Part shown: positions 12,601 through 22,058 of the stretch, one piece after another
Layout of the letters: the number at the start of each line of letters is the position of its first letter
How positions within the stretch are numbered: position 1 is the first letter of the stretch
NCBI GenBank assembly: GCA_040954595.2
Contig: CM082581.2
Span: 7,254,001-7,318,000, forward strand
Origin: Balanoglossus misakiensis
Taxonomy: Eukaryota; Hemichordata
Reading direction: 5' to 3'
Length of the DNA stretch: 64,000 nucleotides
Program-made: the position numbers and the translations under genes
Notes under the pieces: model-generated
Database searches by the model: none
The model's input: only the letters and a program-made list of their open reading frames with translations
Told to the model about the DNA's origin: nothing

Positions 12601-14304
12601 ACGACCTGCAGACACGAACATTTTTCTCACTGAGTATAAATTTGGAGAATGGGCTCCTAAATGTGTAAAATGAACACACATTTATAACCGACTGTTGGCT
12701 CAAGTATGCGGTTTATGGCCGCGTGTCGCTGGCGCGGTCGAGTCTCGCAGATTTTGCCGATCCCATATAAAATCGTTATGAATTCAGAATGCTTCTAGAT
12801 GAGAAAACTCTCACAGTAAATTGTCGCCCCATACGTTTAAACTGTAAGCCCCGAGATAAATTTACTGTCATAGACAGCTCTTTTGGTCTTGAGTCACGAC
12901 CTTCCCGTTTATATGATGAAATTTTACGACATTGTTCAGCCCAGATAAGAATACAGCACCATTACCCACCATACGAAGAACATGCGGCATTTTTGGCCAA
13001 TCGAGTCCGAGGGCCCACTCGAGACGTACTCGATGCCAATGATTCTGACAGTATTCAAGCCTGTTCCACATGGTTAAAGAATTAGCGCGTTCCAACATGC
13101 GGACAGCCGACGTTAAAGAAAATTTTGTCCTGAGAAAGGTAGCTCAAAGCTTGGAAATCATGTACCGGGGTGGGGGGTGGTGAGGATTTGTCACTTCTTA
13201 ACTGCCGTCGACCGGCCATAATGATTGACATGGCATATTTCTCAGTTTAGGAGGGAAAAAGCAAAATTGCCGATTTCTAATATAAAAGCCTTCATTTCTC
13301 CCGACAAAGAAATTTGACATAAAATTTAACGATAACATTGCTAAATATTTTAGCCCCCTTTTAGTGCTCCCATACACACACACAGCCGTACATATCCCGC
13401 ACGTAAATTTAAACTGTGTCAGTTCTAGTTTTCAGGGATTTTGATGTATGATTCAACATTAACAATCTCAGATGGCAGTGAATATTCTCATCGTTAAGGT
13501 TTATATGCCGTCACTTTGCTTCAAATAAAAAAAGAAAAAAGTTTTTTTTCTCTGAACCGGTTGACAGCTAACATCCGGCACGGTCGATATTTAATTCGTC
13601 AATTATCATTTATCTAGCCGAAGATAGTGAGTTGAGTAATGTCTCAGTGACTTCGTAAAGAATCACAATTTTCTTTTTATCGACATATCTGTAATGAAAC
13701 GTTGCAGAAGGATAGATTAATATCATGATGACGGAATAACAGTAGGGACAAAAATAGCGCCATACCTGAAAATCAATATTACATACCACGGTGAATTACA
13801 GTCATGGACACCAAAATTGATATACATGTACAATATTGCAGTTGATTTTATTGCTTGAATTACTTATGCGTTTACATATATTACTATATTCGGTGGGTAC
13901 ACGTGTAAATACGCAATCACCACCTAATTTTGGGTTCAAAAATAAAGTCATGAAGGTAAAGGCAAAAAGCTGCAGCTTAAGAGAGTTCAGTTATTTGGGA
14001 AGCGGGGAGGGGGTTTACTACTTTTGAGTGGGACACAAGCACCCATCACCGTAATGACTGAACGATCCCTTGTGTTTTTTCCACGATTTCTGTGCAGGAG
14101 CTACCGAATTCCAAGTCAGACACGGACGACTGCAAAGACAGAGATTCTGTTGACAGAGGCTCGACGGGGACAAGCGACAGGGCGATCGACGTAGGGAGCG
14201 ACCAGAGCGACGACTCGAGTGATGACGAGAGGGACTTGATCGATGTGGAGAGCAGCGAAACACACGCTAGAAATTCACACACGTACAGCAACGAGAGAAA
14301 ATGA
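5114..14304 (+). CDS. HHEX: HHEX/Hex/PRH homeobox transcription factor, four exons (spliced CDS span)
   Basis: Joining 5114-5486, 10612-10796, 11510-11560 and 14098-14304 gives an uninterrupted 271-residue protein; vertebrate HHEX is about 270. Seen in the sequence: an MQYP start, an eh1-type motif FYIDNIL (residues 41-47), the Hex linker [17 protein letters not shown] just before and into the homeodomain, a homeodomain at about residues 143-202 with W48, F49, Q50, N51 and R53 of helix 3 ([11 protein letters not shown]), and an acidic Ser/Asp-rich tail. Known for the family: a nuclear repressor that recruits Groucho/TLE through eh1 and acts in endoderm and in blood or endothelial development. 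Introns are 5125, 713 and 2537 bp, all GT-AG. The ATG was chosen because MQYP matches the conserved vertebrate N-terminus. No frameshift or missing key residue is seen. Identification is very secure; expression is inferred. Confidence 0.97.
6602..6669. repeat. (TATG)n then (TG)n/(CG)n microsatellite
   Basis: The tract runs from TATG repeats into about 15 TG dinucleotides and then a CG run. Alternating purine-pyrimidine sequence of this length (TG followed by CG) has Z-DNA-forming potential. It lies in HHEX intron 1. Confidence 0.9.
7886..7957. promoter_or_regulatory. Homeodomain-core site cluster in HHEX intron 1
   Basis: TAATTG occurs at 7890-7895, 7898-7903 and 7929-7934, with AAATTATC near 7911 and ATTAAT at 7947-7952, five ATTA-type cores in about 65 bp. 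This could be a homeodomain-bound enhancer, including feedback by HHEX. AT-rich DNA produces such clusters by chance, so the call is weak. Confidence 0.25.
9918..10307. mobile_element. Foldback element (MITE-like or Penelope-terminal-like), 101-bp inverted arms
   Basis: The left arm (9918-10018) and right arm (10207-10307) are inverted copies, 98 of 101 bases identical, around a 188-bp loop. The arm ends are CAATAAAGTTCTG / CAGAACTTTATTG. The loop contains a 134-bp block (10061-10194) that recurs at 35612-35747. There is no coding capacity, so mobilisation would be non-autonomous. High arm identity implies recent insertion or arm conversion. The arm motif CTGAAGAAG...GAAAGCTTATG resembles the terminal hairpins of Penelope-like retroelements, but a MITE is an equally good label. 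A 12-bp direct repeat AACATTTGCTAT sits at 9870-9881 and 10308-10319. Confidence 0.75.
10612..10796 (+). CDS. HHEX: HHEX exon 2: Hex linker and homeodomain residues 1-44
   Basis: The acceptor follows a long pyrimidine tract (CTCCCTTCCGCCTCCAG) ending at 10611, and the donor is CAA|GTAAGT at 10797. The exon completes Val125 (phase 1) and encodes residues 125-186: the [16 protein letters not shown] linker typical of Hex, then homeodomain helices 1 and 2 up to the LQLTERQ turn. The phase is 1 on entry and 0 on exit, so splicing to exon 3 keeps the frame. GC-rich third codon positions contrast with the AT-rich introns on both sides. Confidence 0.97.
10797..11509 (+). other. HHEX intron 2
   Basis: A 713-bp phase-0 GT-AG intron separating homeodomain residues 44 and 45. 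It carries overlapping TACATGTA palindromes at 10919-10932 and a compound tetranucleotide microsatellite that ends about 75 bp before the exon 3 acceptor. Confidence 0.9.
11365..11437. repeat. Compound (ATTC)n-(GTCC)n-(GTTC)n microsatellite
   Basis: About nine ATTC units change, via CGTCC units, to about seven GTTC units. It lies 73 bp before the HHEX exon 3 acceptor, overlapping the zone where a branch point and tract could be affected by length changes. It is likely polymorphic. Confidence 0.9.
11510..11560 (+). CDS. HHEX: HHEX exon 3: homeodomain recognition helix mini-exon
   Basis: A 51-nt exon, 17 codons in phase 0 at both ends, encodes [17 protein letters not shown], which carries the DNA-contacting residues W48, F49, Q50, N51 and R53. 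The acceptor is TATTTTCCAG|GTG and the donor is CAG|GTGAGA. The intron before it falls between homeodomain residues 44 and 45, the common intron position in many homeobox families. The exon is too short to be found by length-based ORF scanning. Skipping it would keep the frame but remove the recognition helix. Confidence 0.97.
11561..14097 (+). other. HHEX intron 3
   Basis: A 2537-bp phase-0 GT-AG intron between the recognition helix and the acidic tail. No coding exon or mobile element is recognised. TACATGTA is at 13823-13830. Confidence 0.85.
14098..14304 (+). CDS. HHEX: HHEX exon 4: acidic C-terminal tail and stop
   Basis: The acceptor TTTCTGTGCAG ends at 14097. The exon is in phase 0 and encodes 68 residues (204-271) followed by TGA at 14302-14304. 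The tail is dominated by Ser, Asp and Glu, including [17 protein letters not shown]. This matches the acidic C-terminus of vertebrate HHEX in composition and position but not residue by residue. It carries several Ser-Asp/Glu sites of casein-kinase-2 type; phosphorylation is inference only. Confidence 0.93.
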   Translation, partial: ELPNSKSDTDDCKDRDSVDRGSTGTSDRAIDVGSDQSDDSSDDERDLIDVESSETHARNSHTYSNERK

Positions 14305-15605
14305 GAAACGGCGTGAGCTCGAGGATTTGGGCGCCAAGTGACTAACGGTCGACAGACCGTCGTTTTGTGAATTCGCGTGCCTCGACGCAACGAGGAAGAA
14401 CCGCCAAACATTGTGTAAATACAGTATCGAGAAGAGTTTAACATTGTCGTGGTCGTTCAACCCAAAAGAGGCTACTCCATTGCTATTAGTTGTTTTGCCA
14501 ATTTGCGCTTTCTTCAAGATATGGCGCACATTTTTGACGACAGCTTTCAAGCGCATGACTTGCAGCAGTTTCTGTCATCGTGCTCGAGTTGGTCAGCCAA
14601 TGTGGGAAATATCTCCGTCACTTTATATTCCATATATGGAGCTGCACGCAAGAAAACCTTAAGGACGTGTACATACAGACCAGATGCCATGATGTGAAAT
14701 TGCTTGATGCTCAAACCACCTATCCAGCAAAATTGAGTCGCGAAACGAATTTGAAATTGCCTGGTTCAAGACACGCGCAGAAACTGTGAAGCAGACGAAT
14801 GTATAAATCGCTACGCAAAATTTTCGCCGAAGAGAATGCTGAATTCCAGACATTCGCCTCAACGCGTCGACCCTTGAGATGAGAGGTGAGTCTAAATACC
14901 AACCGGTAACCGGCAAGCGAGTCGCGTTGCTCCGGGGAAAGCATACGTCAACGCACCTAGAACTCTGCTTACTTTGCAGTATACATGTATACCAAGTACC
15001 TACTGTATACACGACGCAGTTAATGACGCGTGCCACAATTTCACAATTTTTCGAAAGCTTATTTTTTTTTAAGTTCAATGGGGTGCAACGCCTTTCCAAA
15101 TCTAAGTTTATTTCAATTTCTTTAGAAAGAGACTTTTCTATCGAGAGTGATTCAATTGTTATTTTTTTTTCAAGTTTTAAAAAGAGTATTTTATGCAATT
15201 TATATAGCGCCATCGATTGGTGTCGTCGCGGCTAATTTATTGTGCTGAGTATTTATATCTAGACGTGCTTTCTGCCTCTACAGACAAAGAGTCGGTGCCC
15301 TCTGATTCGTTTTCCCAGAGGTTGATCCCGCCACTCCCTTCTTCCCTCCCTTCATAGTATTGTTTTTCAGTTTCTTCATCTTCTCAGAAAGAATGCATCT
15401 TTTGTAAATATTTCGTCCCCCCACCCATGCCGTCGACGACTTTGGCCAATTTAGGCATGCATTGCAGTAAGCTTAATTGTAGCGAAGTAGTTTGAACTAT
15501 AGGAGGTATAATGCTACAGATAAGCAATCGTGGATGTGCAATTTCACCATTTCGTCACAAATTAAAGTCATCAATAAATTGTCAATCATTTTAAGATAGA
15601 AAATG
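14305..15605 (+). other. HHEX 3' UTR (probable)
   Basis: About 1.3 kb from the stop codon to a strong poly(A) signature. It contains a perfect Pumilio response element TGTAAATA (15403-15410), an ATTTA pentamer (15251-15255) and T-rich runs. The end point is set by the poly(A) hexamers at 15561 and 15573. Length and content suit a post-transcriptionally controlled developmental regulator; the exact end is inferred. Confidence 0.55.
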
Positions 15606-15627
15606 CAATTCGTGTTGCGTCTCTGTG
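15561..15627 (+). terminator. Tandem poly(A) signals with GT-rich downstream element
   Basis: ATTAAA (15561-15566) and AATAAA (15573-15578) lie 12 bp apart. A GT-rich stretch (GTGTTGCGTCTCTGTG, about 15612-15627) follows at the usual distance for CstF binding. Cleavage would fall near 15590-15605. A later AATAAA at 16263-16268 is an alternative distal site. Confidence 0.55.
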
Positions 15628-18475
15628 ATTCAAATCGGGTCGATTGGTTGAGTAAAGAGCGCGCGACACTGAGAATGGTTTTGGGAGACGCACAGAGGCT
15701 GACAGGTGCCTTTATATTCGTAACGAGTTTTTTTTTAGTTTGCATCTTTCATGACATATTTCCCCGATAGCCTTTCTGTTCTCCCACTCTAAGAATATAT
15801 CTTAACTGCGTGGGAAACATGTGTCTCTCTTTTCGTCGAGAGACTGACGTCACAATTTCGAAAATAGCCGCAATTTTCAAGCCTGCTTTAGACTTTATAA
15901 GAAGAATTGTTAATCCAAAAACCCAACTGCAGTCCCAGTTAAGTGGAGAATCTCGCCTTGTGAATTCTACTGCAAAACATTATAAAGCAAAACACAACTA
16001 GGTAAGCAAAATGCTAAATCTACCTTAAAAGGAACCTTTGCCTACATGTACTTCACAGTCAGTAGTTGCAGCTGTCAAGATGATAGTATGTACCGAGCAG
16101 CCATTGCAAAAAAGACACCAACCTTTTGTGTATCGACGCGCACATATTCTATAATTTTTGTCCTTCTACGATATGGAAAATGCAAACATTTTGGATAAGA
16201 CAAATTAGTACGTGTAGTGCGCTGCCAAGGAACAATGGATTGCTCGATATTGAATTAGCGGCAATAAAATACGTCTGCCAGATTTAGAGCGAAACGCAAA
16301 CAGACGACACCAATTCCAAATCAACCAACCACTGTACAGAAGCCGGCTACACGTCACCGAGTTCACTTTGGCCGCCAACTCGAATCTTTAACGCCACCAT
16401 ATCTTGAATTCGGTTTTGCACGTAAAACAAGATAACCTATATCAATGTAGGATTGGCAGTTTACAAATGTCAGCCCCTTTCCTGAAAATATAAACATGGT
16501 GCGATCGACAGGCCGTTTGATGACTCACCGCAGACCGCACCATTCAACAAAGGTGTTGATATCGACCATGATTCCGATCCGACCACCGATAGGGTCCAGA
16601 CAGACTACTTCAGGTGTGGAGAAAAAGAACTCCGAAATTAGGCGGCCATAATTCCGGACGTTGGAAAGAATAAAGAAAATGGCTGTCGTTTGTCGGACAA
16701 TTTTCGAGCTTTTTCTTCTCCCCGAGTCAAAAATTCCTTTACTGTCGGATCGTCGCAAATTCACCCACTCAAATGGTCGAATTTGAGAGTTAGTTGAAAA
16801 AAAATCGGAAAAATACTTTACAAGTGTATGTCCTGGAACTTTTCAATTCACATTTGCATCTATTCAAAACTGTTTGACTACTTTTTGTTTGATACTACGC
16901 GCCAAGCGACAGTATAGACACAGACAGAAACCGTGGCTGGTTAAGCTTGTGTTTTGTATAGACACATTCGAGCTCTTGAGAATCGATTATTTATAAAGAC
17001 TACCCAGTTAAATATAAGTAGCGAATCGAAGCTAGTACATGTACAAGCTATTAAACGGGGACTTGGCCTCTGGTATCGCTGTACAGTGTAAATAAAGTAC
17101 TCCGTGTGATTGATCGCCAAAGATATGGGCACCCAGTAACTTGAACATCAATGTGGACTTCTGAAATTGTACGGATGTATTTTGTGGTCCAGTCAACTAG
17201 TATCACCTTATATTGAAAATCGTCGCTTATTAACCAGACAATATTTTCCCCAACTACCTTTGAAATTACTGCTGTGATTTTAACGACCAGTCTTCAACTT
17301 CTATTGTTCAATTTCAAATTAACCCCGTCCATCATACACCGGGATCGACGCAAATAAAACAAATGAGTAGACATTGGCTTAAATTTATGGTATTTGTTTC
17401 TATTGCAACGATATTTGGGGGATAAATGGATACTTGAAACTGGATTAGAGGAATCCCAGCTTAATCATAAAGCACCCAACAGAAGAGGTGGGCGCATATT
17501 GCGTCTCTACAGGAATGTGACAACCGACATTATGTAAAACGTAAGTGGGTTATCAACAGTTGACGTTTGGCTCTCGGCGAGGCCAGTGGCGCCAGTCTGT
17601 CCAACCGTCCCCGGGCTCCGTGGGTGACGAAGGTATGCAGGCTGACAGCCCATAGGGAGCCTGCCCACGACGTGACAGCACAATGGCCCTTATTGGTAGT
17701 AACGGATAGAAATTAACTGATAACCCGTGACCTATAATGATCCATTAATAACTGGTATGGCTTGACCCCGCGTGACCCAGACAACACAATCAACATGGCC
17801 CAGAAGTGCTCCGCGGCCGGAGGGTGGGGGCTTTAGCTAGTAGTCGCGCTGCTCCGCGGCGGAATCTTTTCACCCTTATCGATCGTGCACTTTGACATAA
17901 TGATTTTATGGCTAAATCCTTAAATAGCATAATCGAAACACACATAGATCCTAATTACGGTTTGATTGCGGGGAGATAAAGCTACTTTATTCCTGTGCGA
18001 AATATCCCATATTATCTATAGATACATACATGTACCATACCGTGGCATTGATGTCATCGTTATTTCTCCCCCAAGCCGACGCAAATATTCTCCCCCTGTC
18101 CAACCCGAGGCTTCTTTACCTCACGACGCCGGGGTACTGGGTTACCCGGACTCTGAGTAAACGGGGATTATGTAGCAACATCGCAACACTGGGCTATCAA
18201 ACAAACAACAATTTAATGCGAAAACAATGATAAATATTCAAACAACAACGACCCTCCTTTAAAAACGGTCGACGTGCCAATCTCCTCTTGCCATGCCGTA
18301 CTGACAGAGACCATGTCAGTCATGTGATTATTCGGAGATCTGACAGAACACCTCTGGTAAGTTACAATATTCATGCATAGTTTTTTTTTCCAAATCGACA
18401 ATGTTGACAAAAATACCAAAAGCTAACACATCAAGTCGGTTGATTGACTACCCCATGCCAAAAGTAGACAAGATT
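15606..18475. other. Intergenic region between HHEX and the satellite
   Basis: No gene is recognised. It holds TACATGTA at 16043, 17036 and 18027, and a more GC-rich patch at 17560-17990 with several GATA-type sites. Confidence 0.6.
17549..17980. promoter_or_regulatory. GATA/E-box-rich patch downstream of HHEX
   Basis: GTTATC (17549-17554) is followed 2 bp later by the E-box CAGTTG (17557-17562). Further GATA sites are TGATAAC (17719-17725), TTATCG (about 17876-17881) and AGATAAA (17974-17980). A CCGCGG/GGCCGG-rich stretch lies between. GATA plus E-box is typical of blood and endothelial enhancers, which would suit HHEX, but the site count is modest and no conservation can be tested here. 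Confidence 0.25.
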
Positions 18476-18832
18476 GGATGATTTTAATGAGCTATAACCC
18501 ATGATTTTTTTCAAAAAATGATGAAATTTTGAACTTTCGCAAAGTCGAAAAAATTTCATTTTCGGATGATTTTCATGAGCTATAACCCATGATTTTTTTC
18601 AAAATATGAAGAAATTTTAAACTTTCGCAAAGTCGAAAAATTGTCACTTCTGGATGATTTTCATGAGCTATAACCCATGATTTTTTTTCAAAAAATAATG
18701 AAATTTTGAACTTTCGCAAAGTCGAAAAATTGTCACTTCTGGATGATTTTCATGAGCTATAACCCATGATTTTTTTCAAAAAATGATGAAATTTTGAACT
18801 TTCGCAAAGTCGAAAAATTTTCATTTTAAGAT
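18476..18832 (-). repeat. Inverted, diverged arm of the satellite (four monomers)
   Basis: Four monomers, starting with GGATGATTTT at 18476, 18564, 18652 and 18741, are the reverse complement of the main array. They keep the edge-type features ATCATCC and TAGCTCATG. They differ in the middle, where ACTTTCGCAAAGT replaces the main-array segment with GAGATATC, and so form a distinct subfamily. Confidence 0.95.
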
Positions 18833-21800
18833 AAAAATGACAATTTTTCGACTTTCCGAGATATCAAAATTTCTTCATTTTTTCGAAAAAATCATGGGTT
18901 ATAGCTCATGAAAATCATCCAAAAATGACAATTTTTCGACATTCCGAGATATCAAAATTTCTTCATTTTTTGAAAAAAATCATGGGTTATAGCCCATGAA
19001 AATCACCCAAAAATGACAATTTTTCGACTTTCCGAGATATCAAAATTTCTTCATTTTTTCGAAAAAATCATGGGTTATAGCCCATGAAAATCGCCCAAAA
19101 ATGACAATTTTTCGACTTTCCGAGATATCAAAATTTCTTCATTTTTTCGAAAAAATCATGGGTTATAGCCCATGAAAATCGCCCAAAAATGACAATTTTT
19201 CGACTTTCCGAGATATCAAAATTTCTTCATTTTTTCGAAAAAATCATGGGTTATAGCCCATGAAAATCACCCAAAAATGACAATTTTTCGACTTTCCGAG
19301 ATATCAAAATTTCTTCATTTTTTCGAAAAAATCATGGGTTATAGCCCATGAAAATCACCCAAAAATGACAATTTTTCGACTTTCCGAGATATCAAAATTT
19401 CTTCATTTTTTCGAAAAAATCATGGGTTATAGCCCATGAAAATCACCCAAAAATGACAATTTTTCGACTTTCCGAGATATCAAAATTTCTTCATTTTTTC
19501 GAAAAAATCATGGGTTATAGCCCATGAAAATCGCCCAAAAATGACAATTTTTCGACTTTCCGAGATATCAAAATTTCTTCATTTTTTCGAAAAAATCATG
19601 GGTTATAGCCCATGAAAATCGCCCAAAAATGACAATTTTTCGACTTTCCGAGATATCAAAATTTCTTCATTTTTTCGAAAAAATCATGGGTTATAGCCCA
19701 TGAAAATCGCCCAAAAATGACAATTTTTCGACTTTCCGAGATATCAAAATTTCTTCATTTTTTCGAAAAAATCATGGGTTATAGCCCATGAAAATCACCC
19801 AAAAATGACAATTTTTCGACTTTCCGAGATATCAAAATTTCTTCATTTTTTCGAAAAATCATGGGTTATAGCCCATGAAAATCACCCAAAAATGACAATT
19901 TTTCGACTTTCCGAGATATCAAAATTTCTTCATTTTTTCGAAAAAATCATGGGTTATAGCCCATGAAAATCACCCAAAAATGACAATTTTTCGACTTTCC
20001 GAGATATCAAAATTTCTTCATTTTTTCGAAAAAATCATGGGTTATAGCCCATGAAAATCACCCAAAAATGACAATTTTTCGACTTTCCGAGATATCAAAA
20101 TTTCTTCATTTTTTCGAAAAATCATGGGTTATAGCCCATGAAAATCGCCCAAAAATGACAATTTTTCGACTTTCCGAGATATCAAAATTTCTTCATTTTT
20201 TCGAAAAAATCATGGGTTATAGCCCATGAAAATCACCCAAAAATGACAATTTTTCGACTTTCCGAGATATCAAAATTTCTTCATTTTTTCGAAAAAATCA
20301 TGGGTTATAGCCCATGAAAATCACCCAAAAATGACAATTTTTCGACTTTCCGAGATATCAAAATTTCTTCATTTTTTCGAAAAAATCATGGGTTATAGCC
20401 CATGAAAATCGCCCAAAAATGACAATTTTTCGACTTTCCGAGATATCAAAATTTCTTCATTTTTTCGAAAAAATCATGGGTTATAGCCCATGAAAATCGC
20501 CCAAAAATGACAATTTTTCGACTTTCCGAGATATCAAAATTTCTTCATTTTTTCGAAAAAATCATGGGTTATAGCCCATGAAAATCGCCCAAAAATGACA
20601 ATTTTTCGACTTTCCGAGATATCAAAATTTCTTCATTTTTTCGAAAAAATCATGGGTTATAGCCCATGAAAATCGCCCAAAAATGACAATTTTTCGACTT
20701 TCCGAGATATCAAAATTTCTTCATTTTTTCGAAAAAATCATGGGTTATAGCCCATGAAAATCGCCCAAAAATGACAATTTTTCGACTTTCCGAGATATCA
20801 AAATTTCTTCATTTTTTCGAAAAAATCATGGGTTATAGCCCATGAAAATCGCCCAAAATGACAATTTTTCGACTTTCCGAGATATCAAAATTTCTTCATT
20901 TTTTCGAAAAAATCATGGGTTATAGCCCATGAAAATCGCCCAAAAATGACAATTTTTCGACTTTCCGAGATATCAAAATTTCTTCATTTTTTCGAAAAAA
21001 TCATGGGTTATAGCCCATGAAAATCGCCCAAAAATGACAATTTTTCGACTTTCCGAGATATCAAAATTTCTTCATTTTTCGAAAAATCATGGGTTATAGC
21101 CCATGAAAATCGCCCAAAAATGACAATTTTTCGACTTTCCGAGATATCAAAATTTCTTCATTTTTTCGAAAAAATCATGGGTTATAGCCCATGAAAATCG
21201 CCCAAAAATGACAATTTTTCGACTTTCCGAGATATCAAAATTCTTCATTTTTTCGAAAAAATCATGGGTTATAGCCCATGAAAATCGCCCAAAAATGACA
21301 ATTTTTCGACTTTCCGAGATATCAAAATTTCTTCATTTTTTCGAAAAAATCATGGGTTATAGCCCATGAAAATCGCCCAAAAATGACAATTTTTCGACTT
21401 TCCGAGATATCAAAATTTCTTCATTTTTTCGAAAAAATCATGGGTTATAGCCCATGAAAATCGCCCAAAAATGACAATTTTTCGACTTTCCGAGATATCA
21501 AAATTTCTTCATTTTTTTCGAAAAAATCATGGTTATAGCCCATGAAAATCGCCCAAAAATGACAATTTTTCGACTTTCCGAGATATCAAAATTTCTTCAT
21601 TTTTTCGAAAAAATCATGGGTTATAGCCCATGAAAATCGCCCAAAAATGACAATTTTTCGACTTTCCGAGATATCAAAATTTCTTCATTTTTTCGAAAAA
21701 ATCATGGGTTATAGCCCATGAAAATCGCCCAAAATGACAATTTTTCGACTTTCCGAGATATCAAAATTTCTTCATTTTTCGAAAAAATCATGGGTTATAG

Positions 21801-21958
21801 CCCATGAAAATCGCCCAAAAATGACAATTTTTCGACTTTCCGAGATATCAAAATTTCTTCATTTTTTCGAAAAATCATGGGTTATAGCCCATGAAAATCA
21901 GCCCAAAAATGACAATTTTTCGACTTTCCGAGATATCAAAATTTCTTCATTTTTTCGA

Positions 21959-22058
21959 NNNNNNNNNNNNNNNNNNNNNNNNNNNNNNNNNNNNNNNNNN
22001 NNNNNNNNNNNNNNNNNNNNNNNNNNNNNNNNNNNNNNNNNNNNNNNNNNNNNNNNNN
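21959..22058. other. Assembly gap (100 N)
   Basis: Exactly 100 undetermined bases lie inside the satellite. The anchor before the gap (21909) and the one after (22062) are 153 bp apart, not a multiple of 88. The gap length is therefore a placeholder and the true array length is unknown, probably longer. Confidence 0.99.

Noticed and set aside
14659-15213. 184-codon minus-strand frame opposite the HHEX 3' UTR
   Set aside because: Composition is Lys/Ile/Leu/Ser-rich from T-rich UTR sequence, no domain is recognisable, and the length is within the range expected by chance for this much sequence.
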